A stretch of 64,000 bases of DNA from Botrimarina colliarenosi (GCF_007859955.1 NZ_SJPR01000001.1:1369590-1433589), one strand, 5' to 3'. Shown: positions 8,433 to 22,116, counted from the first letter of the stretch. Notes: generated by a model from the sequence alone, not told the origin. Numbers and translations are program-made.

Positions 8433-9407
8433 ATGCATCTAAAATCGCTGAAAGTCTTTTGTGACATCATCCGCCTCGGCAGCTTCTCGAAAGCCGCCGC
8501 GCTGAATGGTGTGTCACAGCCCAGCGCCAGCCAACTGGTCAATCACCTTGAAGATCGACTCGGCGTCGAGCTGATCGACCGCTCGCGACGCCCGTTCCGT
8601 GTCACCGAGGCGGGCAAGGCCTACTACGAAGGCTGCCGCGACCTCGTGCAGCGTTACGAATCGCTCGAAGGTCTCGTCCGCGGCCTCCAGCAGTCGCCCG
8701 GCGGGCGGTTGCGAGTCGCGGCGATCTACTCGGTCGGCCTCGGCCAGATTCATCGGGTTGTCGAAGAGTTCCACACCAAGTGGCCCAACGTCGAGCTGCG
8801 GATCGACTACATGCACCCCGACCAAGTTCGGGCGGCGGTCTTGGCGGGCGAGGCGGACCTCGGCGTCACCAGCTTCCCCGAAGCGGACCGTCAGATCTCC
8901 GTGACGCCGTGGCGTGACGAGGCGTTCGCCCTGGCGGTGAATCCCGACCACGCGCTCGCCAGCGCGCGGCAGATCGCGGTTCAGACGCTCGACGGCGAGC
9001 GGATGGTGATGCCGCAGGCCGGCCTCCGCGTGCGTGACGAGATCGACCGCTGGCTCGCTTCGCACCGCGTCACGGCCAAGGTCGCGGCCGAGTTCGATAA
9101 CCTCGAGTTCGTCAAACGGGCGATCGAGGTCGGCGAAGGCATCGGCCTGCTGCCGGGCCAGACCTTCGTCAACGAAACGTTCGCCGGGACGCTCGTCCGG
9201 ATCGACCTGGTCGACGAAGCGGGGCGCCCCGAGACGTTCGTCAGACCGCTCGGCGTGCTCCGCCGCCGCGACGACGAGGTCTCGCAAGCCGCCGAGAACT
9301 TCCTCCAACTCCTCGATCGGCACGCCAACGACTCGCCAGAGCCGTTGCCTCGGGCCGCCACCGCCGGTTCGAAAGACGGCGGCGCGGCGCAGGCCGCCAC
9401 GGTCTAG
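8433..9407 (+). CDS. LysR-family transcriptional regulator
   Basis: 324 residues. The N-terminal winged helix-turn-helix (about 1-60) has the LysR pattern LKVFCDIIRLGSFSKAAALN followed by SQPSASQLVNHLEDRLGVEL. A linker helix follows, then a type-2 periplasmic-binding-like effector domain (about 88-300), with RLRVAAIYSVGLGQI and a strand pattern similar to the CysB/CysL subgroup. It lies 56 bp upstream of gltB on the same strand. That position suggests control of glutamate synthase like GltC of Bacillus, though GltC is usually divergent from its target. The C-terminal 25 residues are low-complexity Ala/Gly. Inducer unknown. Confidence 0.9.
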   Translation: MHLKSLKVFCDIIRLGSFSKAAALNGVSQPSASQLVNHLEDRLGVELIDRSRRPFRVTEAGKAYYEGCRDLVQRYESLEGLVRGLQQSPGGRLRVAAIYSVGLGQIHRVVEEFHTKWPNVELRIDYMHPDQVRAAVLAGEADLGVTSFPEADRQISVTPWRDEAFALAVNPDHALASARQIAVQTLDGERMVMPQAGLRVRDEIDRWLASHRVTAKVAAEFDNLEFVKRAIEVGEGIGLLPGQTFVNETFAGTLVRIDLVDEAGRPETFVRPLGVLRRRDDEVSQAAENFLQLLDRHANDSPEPLPRAATAGSKDGGAAQAATV

Positions 9408-9463
9408 CCGGCGGTGCTCGTCACGATAATTCAGCTTACGCGACCTCTCTTAGCCTTGTAGCG

Positions 9464-14143
<4,680 letters not shown>

Positions 14144-14144
14144 G

Positions 14145-14641
14145 ATCTCACGCCAAGGCGCGAAGGCGCAAAGGATGCGCTGCGGTCAATGTATCGTAGG
14201 GAATCCTTGAGATGCATGAGAACGAGATTGCTCAACAGGTGATCGACGCCACCTTCAAGGTCCACACTCGGCTGGGTCCCGGGCTGCTTGAGTCGGTCTA
14301 CGAGGTGGTCCTGGCTTACGAACTGCGGAATCGTGGGTTGGTTGTCGATCGTCAAGTTCCCGTTCCGATTCAGTACGAAGGGCTCAAGTTTGACGAAGGT
14401 TACCGCATGGATCTGCTGGTCAATGAATCCGTCATTGTCGAGCTCAAGTCCGTCGAAGCTGTGACCGGCGTCCATAAGAAGCAATGCCTCACCTACCTCA
14501 AGTTGGCCGATAAACGACTCGGACTACTGATTAACTTCAACACCGAACTCATCAAGGAAGGAATGCACCGCGTCGTCAACGGCTTACAATAGTTGGCGGT
14601 ACACGCGGCAATCCTTTGCGCCTTCGCGCCTTTGCGTGAGA
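14145..14641. mobile_element. Small inverted-repeat element carrying a GxxExxY gene, between gltB and gltD
   Basis: Near-perfect 30-bp terminal inverted repeats (14146-14175, TCTCACGCCAAGGCGCGAAG onward, and 14612-14641) enclose one 126-codon gene. The arms differ at one position. The element starts 3 bp after the gltB stop and ends 21 bp before the gltD start codon. Repeats of this CGCGAAGGCGCAAAGG type are known to me as frequent partners of GxxExxY genes in diverse bacteria. No target-site duplication could be defined by eye. Confidence 0.7.
14212..14592 (+). CDS. GxxExxY protein (PD-(D/E)XK nuclease-like)
   Basis: 126 residues. The eponymous motif [10 protein letters not shown] is at about residues 21-30. 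The nuclease-like core reads [18 protein letters not shown], giving Asp and a Glu-x-Lys in the PD-(D/E)XK order. The C-terminus has the typical [13 protein letters not shown] strand ([16 protein letters not shown]). The family is widespread and usually present in several copies per genome within short inverted repeats; its biochemical activity has not been settled as far as I know. The neighbours are the two GOGAT subunit genes, to which it has no functional link, so it is best seen as cargo or mover of the surrounding repeat element. Confidence 0.9.
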   Translation: MHENEIAQQVIDATFKVHTRLGPGLLESVYEVVLAYELRNRGLVVDRQVPVPIQYEGLKFDEGYRMDLLVNESVIVELKSVEAVTGVHKKQCLTYLKLADKRLGLLINFNTELIKEGMHRVVNGLQ

Positions 14642-14662
14642 CCTCAAAGCGTCACGAGAGTC

Positions 14663-16237
14663 ATGGGAAAACCCACCGGATTTAAAGAGTTTCAGCGCGA
14701 AGCGGTCCCCTACCGGGACCCGCTGGAGCGCGCTGGCGACTACCTCGAGATCTTCACCCACGCCCCCGAGGAGCACCTCAAGACGCAGGGCGCCCGGTGC
14801 ATGGACTGTGGGGTGCCGTTCTGCCAGTCGGACGCCGGCTGCCCGGTCGACAACCTCATTCCCGAGTGGAACGACCTCGTCTACCACGGCCGGTGGAAGG
14901 ACGCGCTTGCACGGCTGCACAAGACGAACAACTTCCCCGAGTTCACCGGCCGGGCCTGCCCCGCGCCGTGCGAGGGGGCGTGTGTCCTCGGGATCACCAG
15001 CCCGCCGGTGACGATCAAGAACATCGAGAACGCGATCATCGACAACGGCTGGGAGAAGGGTTGGGTCGTCCCCGAGCCCCCCGAGCTCGAGACCGGGAAG
15101 AAGGTCGCCATCGTCGGCTCCGGCCCCGCGGGGCTCGCCGCCGCCCAGCAGCTCCGCCGCGCCGGGCACAACGTCACCGTCTACGAGCGCGCCGACCGCA
15201 TCGGCGGTCTCTGCATGTATGGCATCCCCAACATGAAGCTCGACAAGGGGACTGTCGAACGACGCGTCGACCAGCTGCGTCAGGAAGGGGTGAAGTTCGT
15301 CACCGGGGTCCACGTCGGCAAGGAAGAGGAATTCGCCCCGGGCCACATGACGGCCATCATGCGGGAGCGGAAGGTCCCGCTGAAGATTGTCGATCCGAAA
15401 CACCTCGTCGACGAGTTCGACGCGGTCCTCGTGGCGACCGGCGCCACCAAGCCTTTCGATCCGACCGGCAACTGCCCGGGCCGGGAGTTGGAAGGGGTCC
15501 ACTTCGCGATGGACTTCCTCACCCGCAACACGAAGAGCCTGCTCGACTCGAATCTCGGCGATAAGGCCTACCTGTCGGCCGAAGGGCTCGACGTCGTCGT
15601 GATCGGCGGCGGCGACACAGGCGCCGACTGCATCGGCACCTCGCTCCGCCACGGCGCCAAGAGCATCGTCAACCTCGAGGTCGTGCCACAGCCTCCCGAC
15701 GAGCGTCGCGCGAACAACCCCTGGCCGCAATGGCCGCAGGTCTACCGCGTCGACTACTCGCACGCGGAGATGAAGGCGAAGACAGGCGAGGACCCCCGCT
15801 GCTACCAGACGCTCACCAAGGAGTTCGTCGGCAAGAACGGCAAGCTCACGGGGGTGAAGACCGTGACGCTCGACTGGTCAAAGCCAATCGTCGGCGGCGC
15901 GCCATTCACCGAGGTCGAGGGGAGCGAGAAGGTCTGGCCGTGCGACTTGGCGCTACTGGCGACCGGCTTTGTCGGCCCCGAGTTGGCGATGGTCGAGATG
16001 CTCGGCCTCACAACGCAGGCCCCGCGGGGCGGCTGGAAGACGATCGCCGCCGAGCATGGCAAGTTTGCGACCAGCGTCGAAGGCGTCTTCGCGGCGGGCG
16101 ACTGCCGACGCGGCCAATCCCTGGTGGTGTGGGCCATCAATGAAGGCCGCGGCGCCGCCAGGGCCATCGACGAGTACCTGATGGGCTACACGGCTTTGCC
16201 GGCCCCGGGGGTCAACCTCCCGCAACAGGTTGTGTAA
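14663..16237 (+). CDS. gltD: Glutamate synthase (NADPH) small subunit
   Basis: 524 residues from ATG 14663 ([10 protein letters not shown]). The frame is open 27 bases further upstream, but that part lies in the inverted repeat arm and reads as non-protein. N-terminal 4Fe-4S ligands are [19 protein letters not shown] and [12 protein letters not shown]; the FAD site is [21 protein letters not shown]; a second dinucleotide site is [14 protein letters not shown]; and the C-terminal FAD loop is [19 protein letters not shown]. It passes NADPH electrons to GltB. The repeat element upstream may have replaced the native gltB-gltD spacer. A strong terminator follows at 16300. Confidence 0.97.
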   Translation: MGKPTGFKEFQREAVPYRDPLERAGDYLEIFTHAPEEHLKTQGARCMDCGVPFCQSDAGCPVDNLIPEWNDLVYHGRWKDALARLHKTNNFPEFTGRACPAPCEGACVLGITSPPVTIKNIENAIIDNGWEKGWVVPEPPELETGKKVAIVGSGPAGLAAAQQLRRAGHNVTVYERADRIGGLCMYGIPNMKLDKGTVERRVDQLRQEGVKFVTGVHVGKEEEFAPGHMTAIMRERKVPLKIVDPKHLVDEFDAVLVATGATKPFDPTGNCPGRELEGVHFAMDFLTRNTKSLLDSNLGDKAYLSAEGLDVVVIGGGDTGADCIGTSLRHGAKSIVNLEVVPQPPDERRANNPWPQWPQVYRVDYSHAEMKAKTGEDPRCYQTLTKEFVGKNGKLTGVKTVTLDWSKPIVGGAPFTEVEGSEKVWPCDLALLATGFVGPELAMVEMLGLTTQAPRGGWKTIAAEHGKFATSVEGVFAAGDCRRGQSLVVWAINEGRGAARAIDEYLMGYTALPAPGVNLPQQVV

Positions 16238-16299
16238 GGGTAGAGCAGTTGGTGTAAGGGTCGAGCAGTCAGCGATCAGCTGAACAAAAAGAATACGAC

Positions 16300-16345
16300 A
16301 AGAGCCGCGACCATAGCCATGGTCGCGGCTCTTGCTTTTTCTTTT
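16300..16345. terminator. Strong bidirectional intrinsic terminator
   Basis: A perfect 15-bp stem (16300-16314 and 16319-16333, AAGAGCCGCGACCAT) with the 4-base loop AGCC, followed by GCTTTTTCTTTT on the plus strand. The left flank has an A-run, so it can also serve the convergent small gene at 16373. Confidence 0.85.
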
Positions 16346-16372
16346 GTAGCTGACAGCTGACAGCTACTCAGC

Positions 16373-16735
16373 TCAGCTGAGCTTGCCGAGCGCCTTGAGC
16401 AGGGACTGCGCCTGGTCGACACCGCCGACCTTCGCGGCGAACTCTTGAGCCTCGATCAGGTGCGAGAGGCTCACCTTGTCGGTGGCGCCGGCGGGACGAC
16501 CCACGGGACGGCCCGACTTCGCGCCGGTCTTCGGACCGGGCTTGGCGCGCTTCTTCTTTTTCTTCTTCTTGCCGAGCATGGCGGCCTTCACGTTGCTCAC
16601 GAGGGCCAACGCGACATCGATCCCCTTCTTCTTCAGCTCGGTGGCGACTTCGGTGGGGCCGGCGTCCGGCTTCGACTTTAGGTACTCGCGGATCGCCGCA
16701 CTCTTGTTCGGTCCATTTGCCCGCTTCTTTGCCAC
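16373..16735 (-). CDS. Small basic DNA-binding-like protein
   Basis: 120 residues, not a named family I can be sure of. Residues about 10-55 predict three helices (SAAIREYLKSKPDAGPTEVA, then LKKKGIDVALALVSNVKAAM), the shape of a small winged-helix or HTH domain as found in many planctomycete hypothetical proteins. A seven-lysine run (GKKKKKKKRAKPGPKTG) follows, then two AT-hook-like GRP cores (SGRPVGRPAGA), and finally an amphipathic helix that could dimerise. The composition suggests a nucleoid-associated or sequence-nonspecific DNA-binding protein. It is monocistronic and convergent with gltD. Confidence 0.75.
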   Translation of the reverse strand: MAKKRANGPNKSAAIREYLKSKPDAGPTEVATELKKKGIDVALALVSNVKAAMLGKKKKKKKRAKPGPKTGAKSGRPVGRPAGATDKVSLSHLIEAQEFAAKVGGVDQAQSLLKALGKLS

Positions 16736-17092
16736 TGTGTCTTCTCCGTTAGAAATTTAAATCGTGGATGACGGCGTCAGCCACTCCAACATAGGTTGCA
16801 ACCACTACTTGACCGAAAGTCGGCCTAGGGCGCCACCCCTCACTAACAGAAACAGATTCACATGCGGAACGTCGCGATATTGCAAGTGGGTTCGCGAGCA
16901 TCGTGACAGTTGCAACAGCGGCGCGACCCGTCGTCAGCGTCAACGCCGCTGCAGGAAAGCGTTTAGACGGGGTCGCAGAGGCCGATTCACGCAGCTTTAG
17001 TGAGTTGGCGGCCGGTGCGGCAACGATTACGATCAAGCACCGGGCGGCGGCAGCCGCGCGATTCTGTTGCGCAATTTGAAGAGGTGAACCCG
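16736..17092. other. Intergenic region, 357 bp
   Basis: Upstream region of two divergent small genes. It is less GC-rich near 16745-16870. No conserved gene, no clear hairpin and no repeat was recognised. Confidence 0.4.
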
Positions 17093-17344
17093 ATGGCTTG
17101 GTTGTTCGAACGGACTGTTGAGGCGGCGGCGTGGGTTGCGTTGCTAGTCGCGTGGATCTCACTCGGCCTGGCGATCTATTGGTTTTATCTCTTCGTCTGG
17201 GACTGGCGTCTCGGCCCGGAGTACGAGCTGCTCCGCGACGCGGGCAAGGCGGCCGCCGCATTTGTCGGCTTTTCACTCGCCCTGGGCGGGTTGGCCTGCG
17301 TCGATCGATTCCTGTTCGACGCCGACGAAACCCTAACGAAGTGA
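17093..17344 (+). CDS. Small two-helix membrane protein
   Basis: 83 residues from ATG 17093, preceded by the ribosome-binding stretch GAAGAGG about 9 bases upstream; the frame is open further upstream but without protein-like composition. Two hydrophobic segments are visible: VEAAAWVALLVAWISLGLAI with the following aromatic WFYLFVW, and KAAAAFVGFSLALGGLACV. A short charged loop joins them. No family is recognised. It stands alone upstream of the hairpin array. Confidence 0.6.
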   Translation: MAWLFERTVEAAAWVALLVAWISLGLAIYWFYLFVWDWRLGPEYELLRDAGKAAAAFVGFSLALGGLACVDRFLFDADETLTK

Positions 17345-17957
17345 AATATAAGAACGCCGAACCTGCGGCATCCCGCTATTGATTCAGGCCGGGACTTTCG
17401 AAATCCCAATAGCAATTGAAACCCAACACGGCATGAAACCCGTCGGCGCATGAACTGACAGCGCATGAAAAGGGGCCGTCGAGTTGCGGGAGACTCGACG
17501 GCCCATTGAGCCCGGCGAATTGTGGGAGCCGGGCGGACGGAGGGAGCCGTGGGGTGGGGGCAGCCCCGTTAGGGAGACGGGGCGGCTAGGAGCACGACGG
17601 TTAAGGGTGAGCGGGGAACTTCCGGTCGGGAGTCAACGTCTTTCGGGCGCCGGTCGGCGATCGCTTTGCGACGCCCGATATGACTCGCACTTTCTCTTCT
17701 ACCGATCGCCCTAGGTGCATCCCTCGTGCCAAACGCCCCGCGGCGTAGCGGTGACGCGTCTAATTGGCGAACTAAACGGCATTCCGGGCCGTAGAGAGGC
17801 GTCGGGGCAAGACGCCTTCTTGCAAAGCTTACAAGTTGGCCATGTAGGTTGTTCCATGGGGTGGGGCGGGTGGCGTCCCTCCGTTTGCCAGCGGATAATA
17901 GCGGCCGCCGGACCCCGCCCAACCCGATGAAACCCAGCTAGCACGCCGCGACGCCCT
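17345..17957. other. Intergenic region, 613 bp, containing a hairpin array
   Basis: No open frame here has protein-like composition. The notable content is the chain of hairpins at 17473-17590. The segment 17715-17940 has no repeat or motif that I recognise and should contain the ABC-transporter promoter. Confidence 0.5.
17473..17590 (+). ncRNA. Candidate structured RNA: serial hairpins with GGGAG in the loops
   Basis: Three perfect stems in 110 bp: a 12-bp stem (17473-17484 with 17493-17504), loop TGCGGGAG; a 7-bp stem (17510-17516 with 17528-17534), loop ending GTGGGA; and a 7-bp stem (17563-17569 with 17577-17583), loop TAGGGAG, enclosed by AGCC/GGCT. Single-stranded GGACGGAGGGAG and TAGGAGC lie between and after them. 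Repeated GGA in loops is the layout of CsrA/RsmA-binding RNAs; that role is only a hypothesis. Strand is chosen because the GGA motifs are on plus. Confidence 0.35.
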
Positions 17958-18632
17958 ATGCTGCTCCTCGAAGGGGTCCGTAAGTCTTACGCTCAGCCGG
18001 GAGCCGAACGGCTGCCGATCCTCGACGTGCCGCGCCTTGCTGTCGGAGCCGGCGAGCAGGTGGTGATCCGCGGCCGTAGCGGCTGTGGCAAGACGACGCT
18101 GCTGAACGCGATCGCCGGCCTGACGACCATCGACGCCGGCAAGATCGCCATCAAGGGGGTCGATTTAACCCGACTGCCCGAGGCCGCCCGTGACCGGTTC
18201 CGCGCCCGGCATATCGGTTATGTGTTCCAGACGTTCAACCTGCTCCCCGGCTTCACGGCCCTCGAGAACGTCCTGCTGGGGATGACCTTCACGGGGCAGC
18301 GGCCCGACCGCGCCCGCGCAGCCGATTTGCTCAATCGCGTCGGGCTCGGCCATCGGGGCCACCACAAACCGGCCGCCATGTCGGTCGGCGAACAACAACG
18401 CACCGCCGTCGCCCGGGCGCTGGCGAACCGTCCCCTGCTGCTGCTCGCCGACGAACCAACCGCCAACGTCGACCCGGGCCATCAGCAGCAGATCATCGAC
18501 CTGCTCCGCGGCGTCTGCCGCGACGAGAACGTGTCGATGCTGCTGGTGACCCACTCGAACGAAGTCTCCGACCAGTTCGACCGCGTCGAGCAACTGGAAG
18601 AAGTTAATCAAGTGTTGAAGGCGAACGTGTAA
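17958..18632 (+). CDS. ABC transporter ATP-binding protein (LolD/MacB type)
   Basis: 224 residues: Walker A GRSGCGKTT (about 39-47), Q-loop in YVFQTFNLLPGFTALENVL, signature MSVGEQQRTAVARALANRP (ordinary LSGGQ replaced by MSVGEQQR, as often seen in this subfamily), Walker B LLLLADEPT, and switch His in LLVTHSNE. It pairs with the FtsX-type permease downstream (160 bp away, with an inverted repeat in between). Systems of this class extract lipoproteins or move substrates by mechanotransmission and not by classical transport. The context with Cys-motif envelope proteins points to metal or envelope homeostasis (inference). Confidence 0.93.
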   Translation: MLLLEGVRKSYAQPGAERLPILDVPRLAVGAGEQVVIRGRSGCGKTTLLNAIAGLTTIDAGKIAIKGVDLTRLPEAARDRFRARHIGYVFQTFNLLPGFTALENVLLGMTFTGQRPDRARAADLLNRVGLGHRGHHKPAAMSVGEQQRTAVARALANRPLLLLADEPTANVDPGHQQQIIDLLRGVCRDENVSMLLVTHSNEVSDQFDRVEQLEEVNQVLKANV

Positions 18633-18643
18633 CGCTTTCTCTA

Positions 18644-18720
18644 GGAGGCGTCTCCGACGCCGATGACGCGCACCAGACCGTTTCGGAATGGATGCCGTAA
18701 TCGGCGTCGGAGACGCCTCC
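18644..18720. repeat. 21-bp perfect inverted repeat, family GGAGGCGTCTCCGACGCCGAT
   Basis: Arms 18644-18664 and 18700-18720 are exact reverse complements around a 35-bp spacer, and each arm is itself nearly palindromic (GGCGTCTCCGACGCC). A relative with GGGTCTCCGACCCC arms is at 32505-32589, and a single half-arm is at about 22058-22075. It lies between the ATPase and permease genes, so it would fold in their shared transcript. Confidence 0.75.
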
Positions 18721-18794
18721 CATAAGAAGTCGGTTCAAAGCGATTTCGCCACAAACCCTACCGTCCTAATGGCCTACCCACCTATCTCCCTCTT

Positions 18795-20174
18795 ATGAGT
18801 CTCTGGCGGATCGCTTGGAAGAACATGCAGCAACGGGGCGTCGCTTCGTCGCTCACGGTGCTGTCGATGGCGTTGGGCGTCGCCGTGATGGTGGGGGTCA
18901 TCGTCATCCACGCCGTCGCGGTCAAGCAATTCTCGTCGTACGCCGGCGGCTACCAGTTGATCGTCGGCGGCAAGGGGGGCGATCTGCAGCTGGTGCTGAG
19001 CACGGTTTATCACCTCGGCGAGTCACGCTACACGCTCCCTTACAGCTTTTACCGGGAGTTCACCGACGGGAAGTACGCCGACCTCACGGTGACGGCCGTC
19101 CCCTACTGCATGGGCGACAGCTTCGACCCGCGGCCGCTGGAAGACGGCCCGAGCGACCAGCTCTACCGTGTCGTGGCGACCACGCCCGACCTGTTCGACA
19201 AGCTGGAGTACGGCGTCAACCGCGACGGCACGCCGCGACGGTACCGCTTCCGCGATGGCCGGAACTTCCGTAGCGACCACGCCTTTGAGGCGGTGCTCGG
19301 TTCGGTCGTCGCCGCCAAGAGTGGCGTCAAAGTCGGCGAGACGATCAACCCCACGCACGGCATCAGCGGCCGCGGCGACCGACACGACGAGTTCCTCGTC
19401 ACCGGCATCCTCGAGCCGACCGGCACGTCGAACGACCGCGCCGTGTTCGTGAACCTAGAAGGGTTCTACCTGCTCGACGGCCACTCCCTTTCCCAGAAGA
19501 CGGTCGAGGAGAAGGCCCTCTCCGGGCCGACGGGGCCGCCCCAGGTCGAGAATCCTCGCGGGGTGCTGCCCCCCGCGACGCTTTACAACAACAACGACGA
19601 ACCGATCGAACCCCTCAGCGAGCCGCAGCGTGAGGTGTCTTCGATCCTGGTCTTGAGTGATGACCAGATGGGCCCCACGATCCTTACGTCGCAGATCAAC
19701 AAGGACCAGAACCAAGCGGCCCAAGCCGTCGCGCCGCTCCGCACGGTGGCGAACCTGCTCGAGGGGATCGTCGGACCGCTGCAGGTGGTCCTGCTGGTGC
19801 TGACGATCCTGATTGTGGTGGTCGCCTCGATCAGCATCCTGGTGAGCATCTACAACTCGATGAGCGAACGGTCGCACGACATCGCCGTGATGCGCGCCCT
19901 GGGGGCGAGCCGCTCGTCGGTGATGCTCGTGGTGCTCAGCGAGTCGATCTTGCTCTCCCTCACCGGTGGGGTGCTGGGGATCATTCTGGGGCACGCCCTG
20001 ATCGCATTCGCCGCCCCCTACATCGAGGCCCAGGCCGGCATCCAGCTGGCTTTCTGGGAGTTCGACCCCTGGGAGATCGCCGTCATCCCCGCCCTGGTGG
20101 TGCTGGCAACGCTCGCCGGCCTCTTGCCGGCAATCTCGGCCTACCGGACCGACGTCGCCCACTCGTTGGGGTAA
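18795..20174 (+). CDS. ABC transporter permease, FtsX/MacB family
   Basis: 459 residues. The first membrane helix (LTVLSMALGVAVMVGVIVI) is followed by a roughly 270-residue extracytoplasmic MacB_PCD-like domain and then three C-terminal helices: VVLLVLTILIVVVASISILV, the segment VVLSESILLSLTGGVLGIIL, and VIPALVVLATLAGLLPAI. The coupling segment YNSMSERSHDIAVMRALGAS is the family hallmark. It works with the ATPase at 17958. Topology and size fit the DUF3299-associated/ZrgABCDE-like and Lol-like groups equally well. Confidence 0.92.
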   Translation: MSLWRIAWKNMQQRGVASSLTVLSMALGVAVMVGVIVIHAVAVKQFSSYAGGYQLIVGGKGGDLQLVLSTVYHLGESRYTLPYSFYREFTDGKYADLTVTAVPYCMGDSFDPRPLEDGPSDQLYRVVATTPDLFDKLEYGVNRDGTPRRYRFRDGRNFRSDHAFEAVLGSVVAAKSGVKVGETINPTHGISGRGDRHDEFLVTGILEPTGTSNDRAVFVNLEGFYLLDGHSLSQKTVEEKALSGPTGPPQVENPRGVLPPATLYNNNDEPIEPLSEPQREVSSILVLSDDQMGPTILTSQINKDQNQAAQAVAPLRTVANLLEGIVGPLQVVLLVLTILIVVVASISILVSIYNSMSERSHDIAVMRALGASRSSVMLVVLSESILLSLTGGVLGIILGHALIAFAAPYIEAQAGIQLAFWEFDPWEIAVIPALVVLATLAGLLPAISAYRTDVAHSLG

Positions 20175-20204
20175 ACCAGCCAACCGCTGACCGCTTGGCA
20201 TTTG

Positions 20205-20268
20205 GACAGGATCAACAGAATCGACGGGATGGCCTAGAATCGATCCTGTGAATCCTGTTGATCCCGTC
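20205..20268. repeat. Inverted repeat of the CAGGATCAACAG type
   Basis: Arms 20205-20230 (GACAGGATCAACAGAATCGA onward) and 20243-20268 are near reverse complements. This sequence type, ATCCTGTTAATCCTGTTGATCC and its complement, is widely found flanking GxxExxY genes. Here the arms are only 12 bp apart and hold no gene. The repeat provides spurious upstream codons for the next gene. Confidence 0.65.
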
Positions 20269-20283
20269 TGGCATTGTTTGATT

Positions 20284-21978
20284 ATGAAATCACTCCGCCT
20301 CCTCACCGCTCTGCTCCTGCTGTGGAGCGCCCTGCTGAACACCGTCCCAACGGCCTCGGCGTGCCCGTTCTGCGCGGCCGAGCAGCGGACGCTGACCGAG
20401 GAGATAAACGACAGCAGCGTCGTGCTGCTCGGGCGGCTCTCGGCGCCGTCCGAAGCGGCCCGCAAGCTGGCCGACGCCGATGTCCCCTACGGATTCATCG
20501 ACCCCGAAACGGGCGCCGCTAAGTTCACGATCGAGACGGTGCTGACCGGCAAGCCGCTGGTGGACGGCGTCACCGAGATCGAGGCGATCTACTTCGGCGA
20601 AGCCGACACCGAGACGCTCTTCTTCCTCCGCGGCGTCGGCGAGCCGCCCGACTGGGCGATCCCGCTGCCCCTTTCGCCACTAGCGGCCGAGTACGTGCCA
20701 AAACTGCTCGAACTGCCCGCCAGCGGCGCCGACCGTTTGGCGTTCTTCCAGGACTATCTGGAGCACGAGGACCTTCTGCTCGCCCAGGACGCCTACGACG
20801 AGTTCGCCCGCGCCCCGTACCAAGACCTCATCGATCTGGGCCCACGGATGGACCGCGACCAGCTACGGGCATGGATCACGGACGTCTCGGTCAGCCCAAG
20901 CCGCCGCCGCCTGTTTCTGACCATGCTCGGCGTGTGCGGCGAGCCCGCGGACGTCACGATGCTTGAGCGGATGCTGATGTCCGACGCCCGGGTGATCGGT
21001 CCCGCCGTCGACGCCGGCGCCGCGGCGGCGATCGCGGTCGGGGGATCGCCGGTCTTTGGCATGACCGGTGAGTTAGTCCGATTCGGCGAGCGGCAGCGCA
21101 AGCTCGGCCTCGACGCCCTGGTGGCGTGCTACATGACGCTCGCCGGCAAGCACGGCGACCCGTCGAAAGCGCTCGACCTGATCGACCAGCGGTTCCTCAA
21201 GGACCCCGACGCCGATTACTCGCACGTCTACGCCGCGCTGCAGGCGCTGCGGTTCCTCGCCTCCGAGCAGGCCGACCTAGCGCCGCACGACCGATTGCTC
21301 CAATCGGCCCGGTTGCTGCTCGACAATCCCGAGTTCGCCGACCAAGTCATCCCCGACTTGGCGCGCTGGGAGGATTGGAGCGTCCTCGAGCGGCTGGCCG
21401 ACATGTACCGTTCGACCTTCGACGAGAACGACGCGACCGCCCCGGTAAAGTACGTCCGCGAGCCGATCATCACCTACCTCGACGTCGCCAAGGAGCAGCC
21501 GGGCGACGTCGCCGAGCGGGCCGAGCAAGCGCTCGCCGCGATCGAGCCGCTCGACCCGGCCGCCGTCGAGCGGGCCCGCACCCTGCGGGAGTTCGGGTTC
21601 TTGGCCCAGGCCCGCGCTAAAGCGGCGCCCGCTGTTAGCACGCCGGGAGACTCGGTCACCGAGCCCGCGACCGAGCCTGCCGCTGAGCCCGCCGCCGACA
21701 TTGCCGTGGACCCGCCGGCGGATGTCGCCGCCGATCTGGCGAGCCCGATGATTGACGAAGCTTCCGAGGCTCCCGCCGCCGAGTCCGCTGTGGAATCGAC
21801 GGTGGACACCCCGGCCGCCAGCGATCCCGTCGCAGCGGACCCGAATGAGAAGGCCCCGGTGACGGTCGAGGCCGCTCCGACGCCGCCCAGCCGGGTGGTG
21901 CTTTTGGGCGTCCCCGTGGTCGCTGCGGCGCTGCTTGTTGGGTTCTTCTGGCTAATTCTGCGGAGCGGCGTCGCCTGA
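20284..21978 (+). CDS. Secreted/membrane-anchored CPFC-motif protein with HEAT-like region
   Basis: 564 residues from ATG 20284; the frame continues 36 bases upstream but only through repeat sequence. A signal peptide (LRLLTALLLLWSALLNTVP) ends just before ASACPFCAAEQRTLTEEI, a CxxC site at the start of the mature protein. The first part (to about 150) is a beta-like domain, the middle (about 160-410) is helical with HEAT-like ARMs, an Ala/Pro/Glu-rich linker follows (about 440-530), and one C-terminal membrane helix (VVLLGVPVVAAALLVGFFWL) anchors it. I know similar CPFC hypothetical proteins in planctomycetes but no function. It follows the permease gene and probably belongs to the same system. 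Confidence 0.75.
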   Translation: MKSLRLLTALLLLWSALLNTVPTASACPFCAAEQRTLTEEINDSSVVLLGRLSAPSEAARKLADADVPYGFIDPETGAAKFTIETVLTGKPLVDGVTEIEAIYFGEADTETLFFLRGVGEPPDWAIPLPLSPLAAEYVPKLLELPASGADRLAFFQDYLEHEDLLLAQDAYDEFARAPYQDLIDLGPRMDRDQLRAWITDVSVSPSRRRLFLTMLGVCGEPADVTMLERMLMSDARVIGPAVDAGAAAAIAVGGSPVFGMTGELVRFGERQRKLGLDALVACYMTLAGKHGDPSKALDLIDQRFLKDPDADYSHVYAALQALRFLASEQADLAPHDRLLQSARLLLDNPEFADQVIPDLARWEDWSVLERLADMYRSTFDENDATAPVKYVREPIITYLDVAKEQPGDVAERAEQALAAIEPLDPAAVERARTLREFGFLAQARAKAAPAVSTPGDSVTEPATEPAAEPAADIAVDPPADVAADLASPMIDEASEAPAAESAVESTVDTPAASDPVAADPNEKAPVTVEAAPTPPSRVVLLGVPVVAAALLVGFFWLILRSGVA

Positions 21979-22116
21979 CGCGGGCGACCAGATTGGGGGC
22001 GAACCCGGCCGGGTTGCTACCGTAAGATAAAGGGTCTCCATGGTTGGAGGCTATTTCTGTAGGAGACGCCTCCTACTGAGATTGGGTTGTTGGCCCCTTG
22101 TGAAATCCAAGCTGAA

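Noticed and set aside
17484..17714. 76-codon frame across the hairpin array
   Set aside because: Gly/Arg/Pro composition follows from the hairpins; no homologous pattern or ribosome-binding site.
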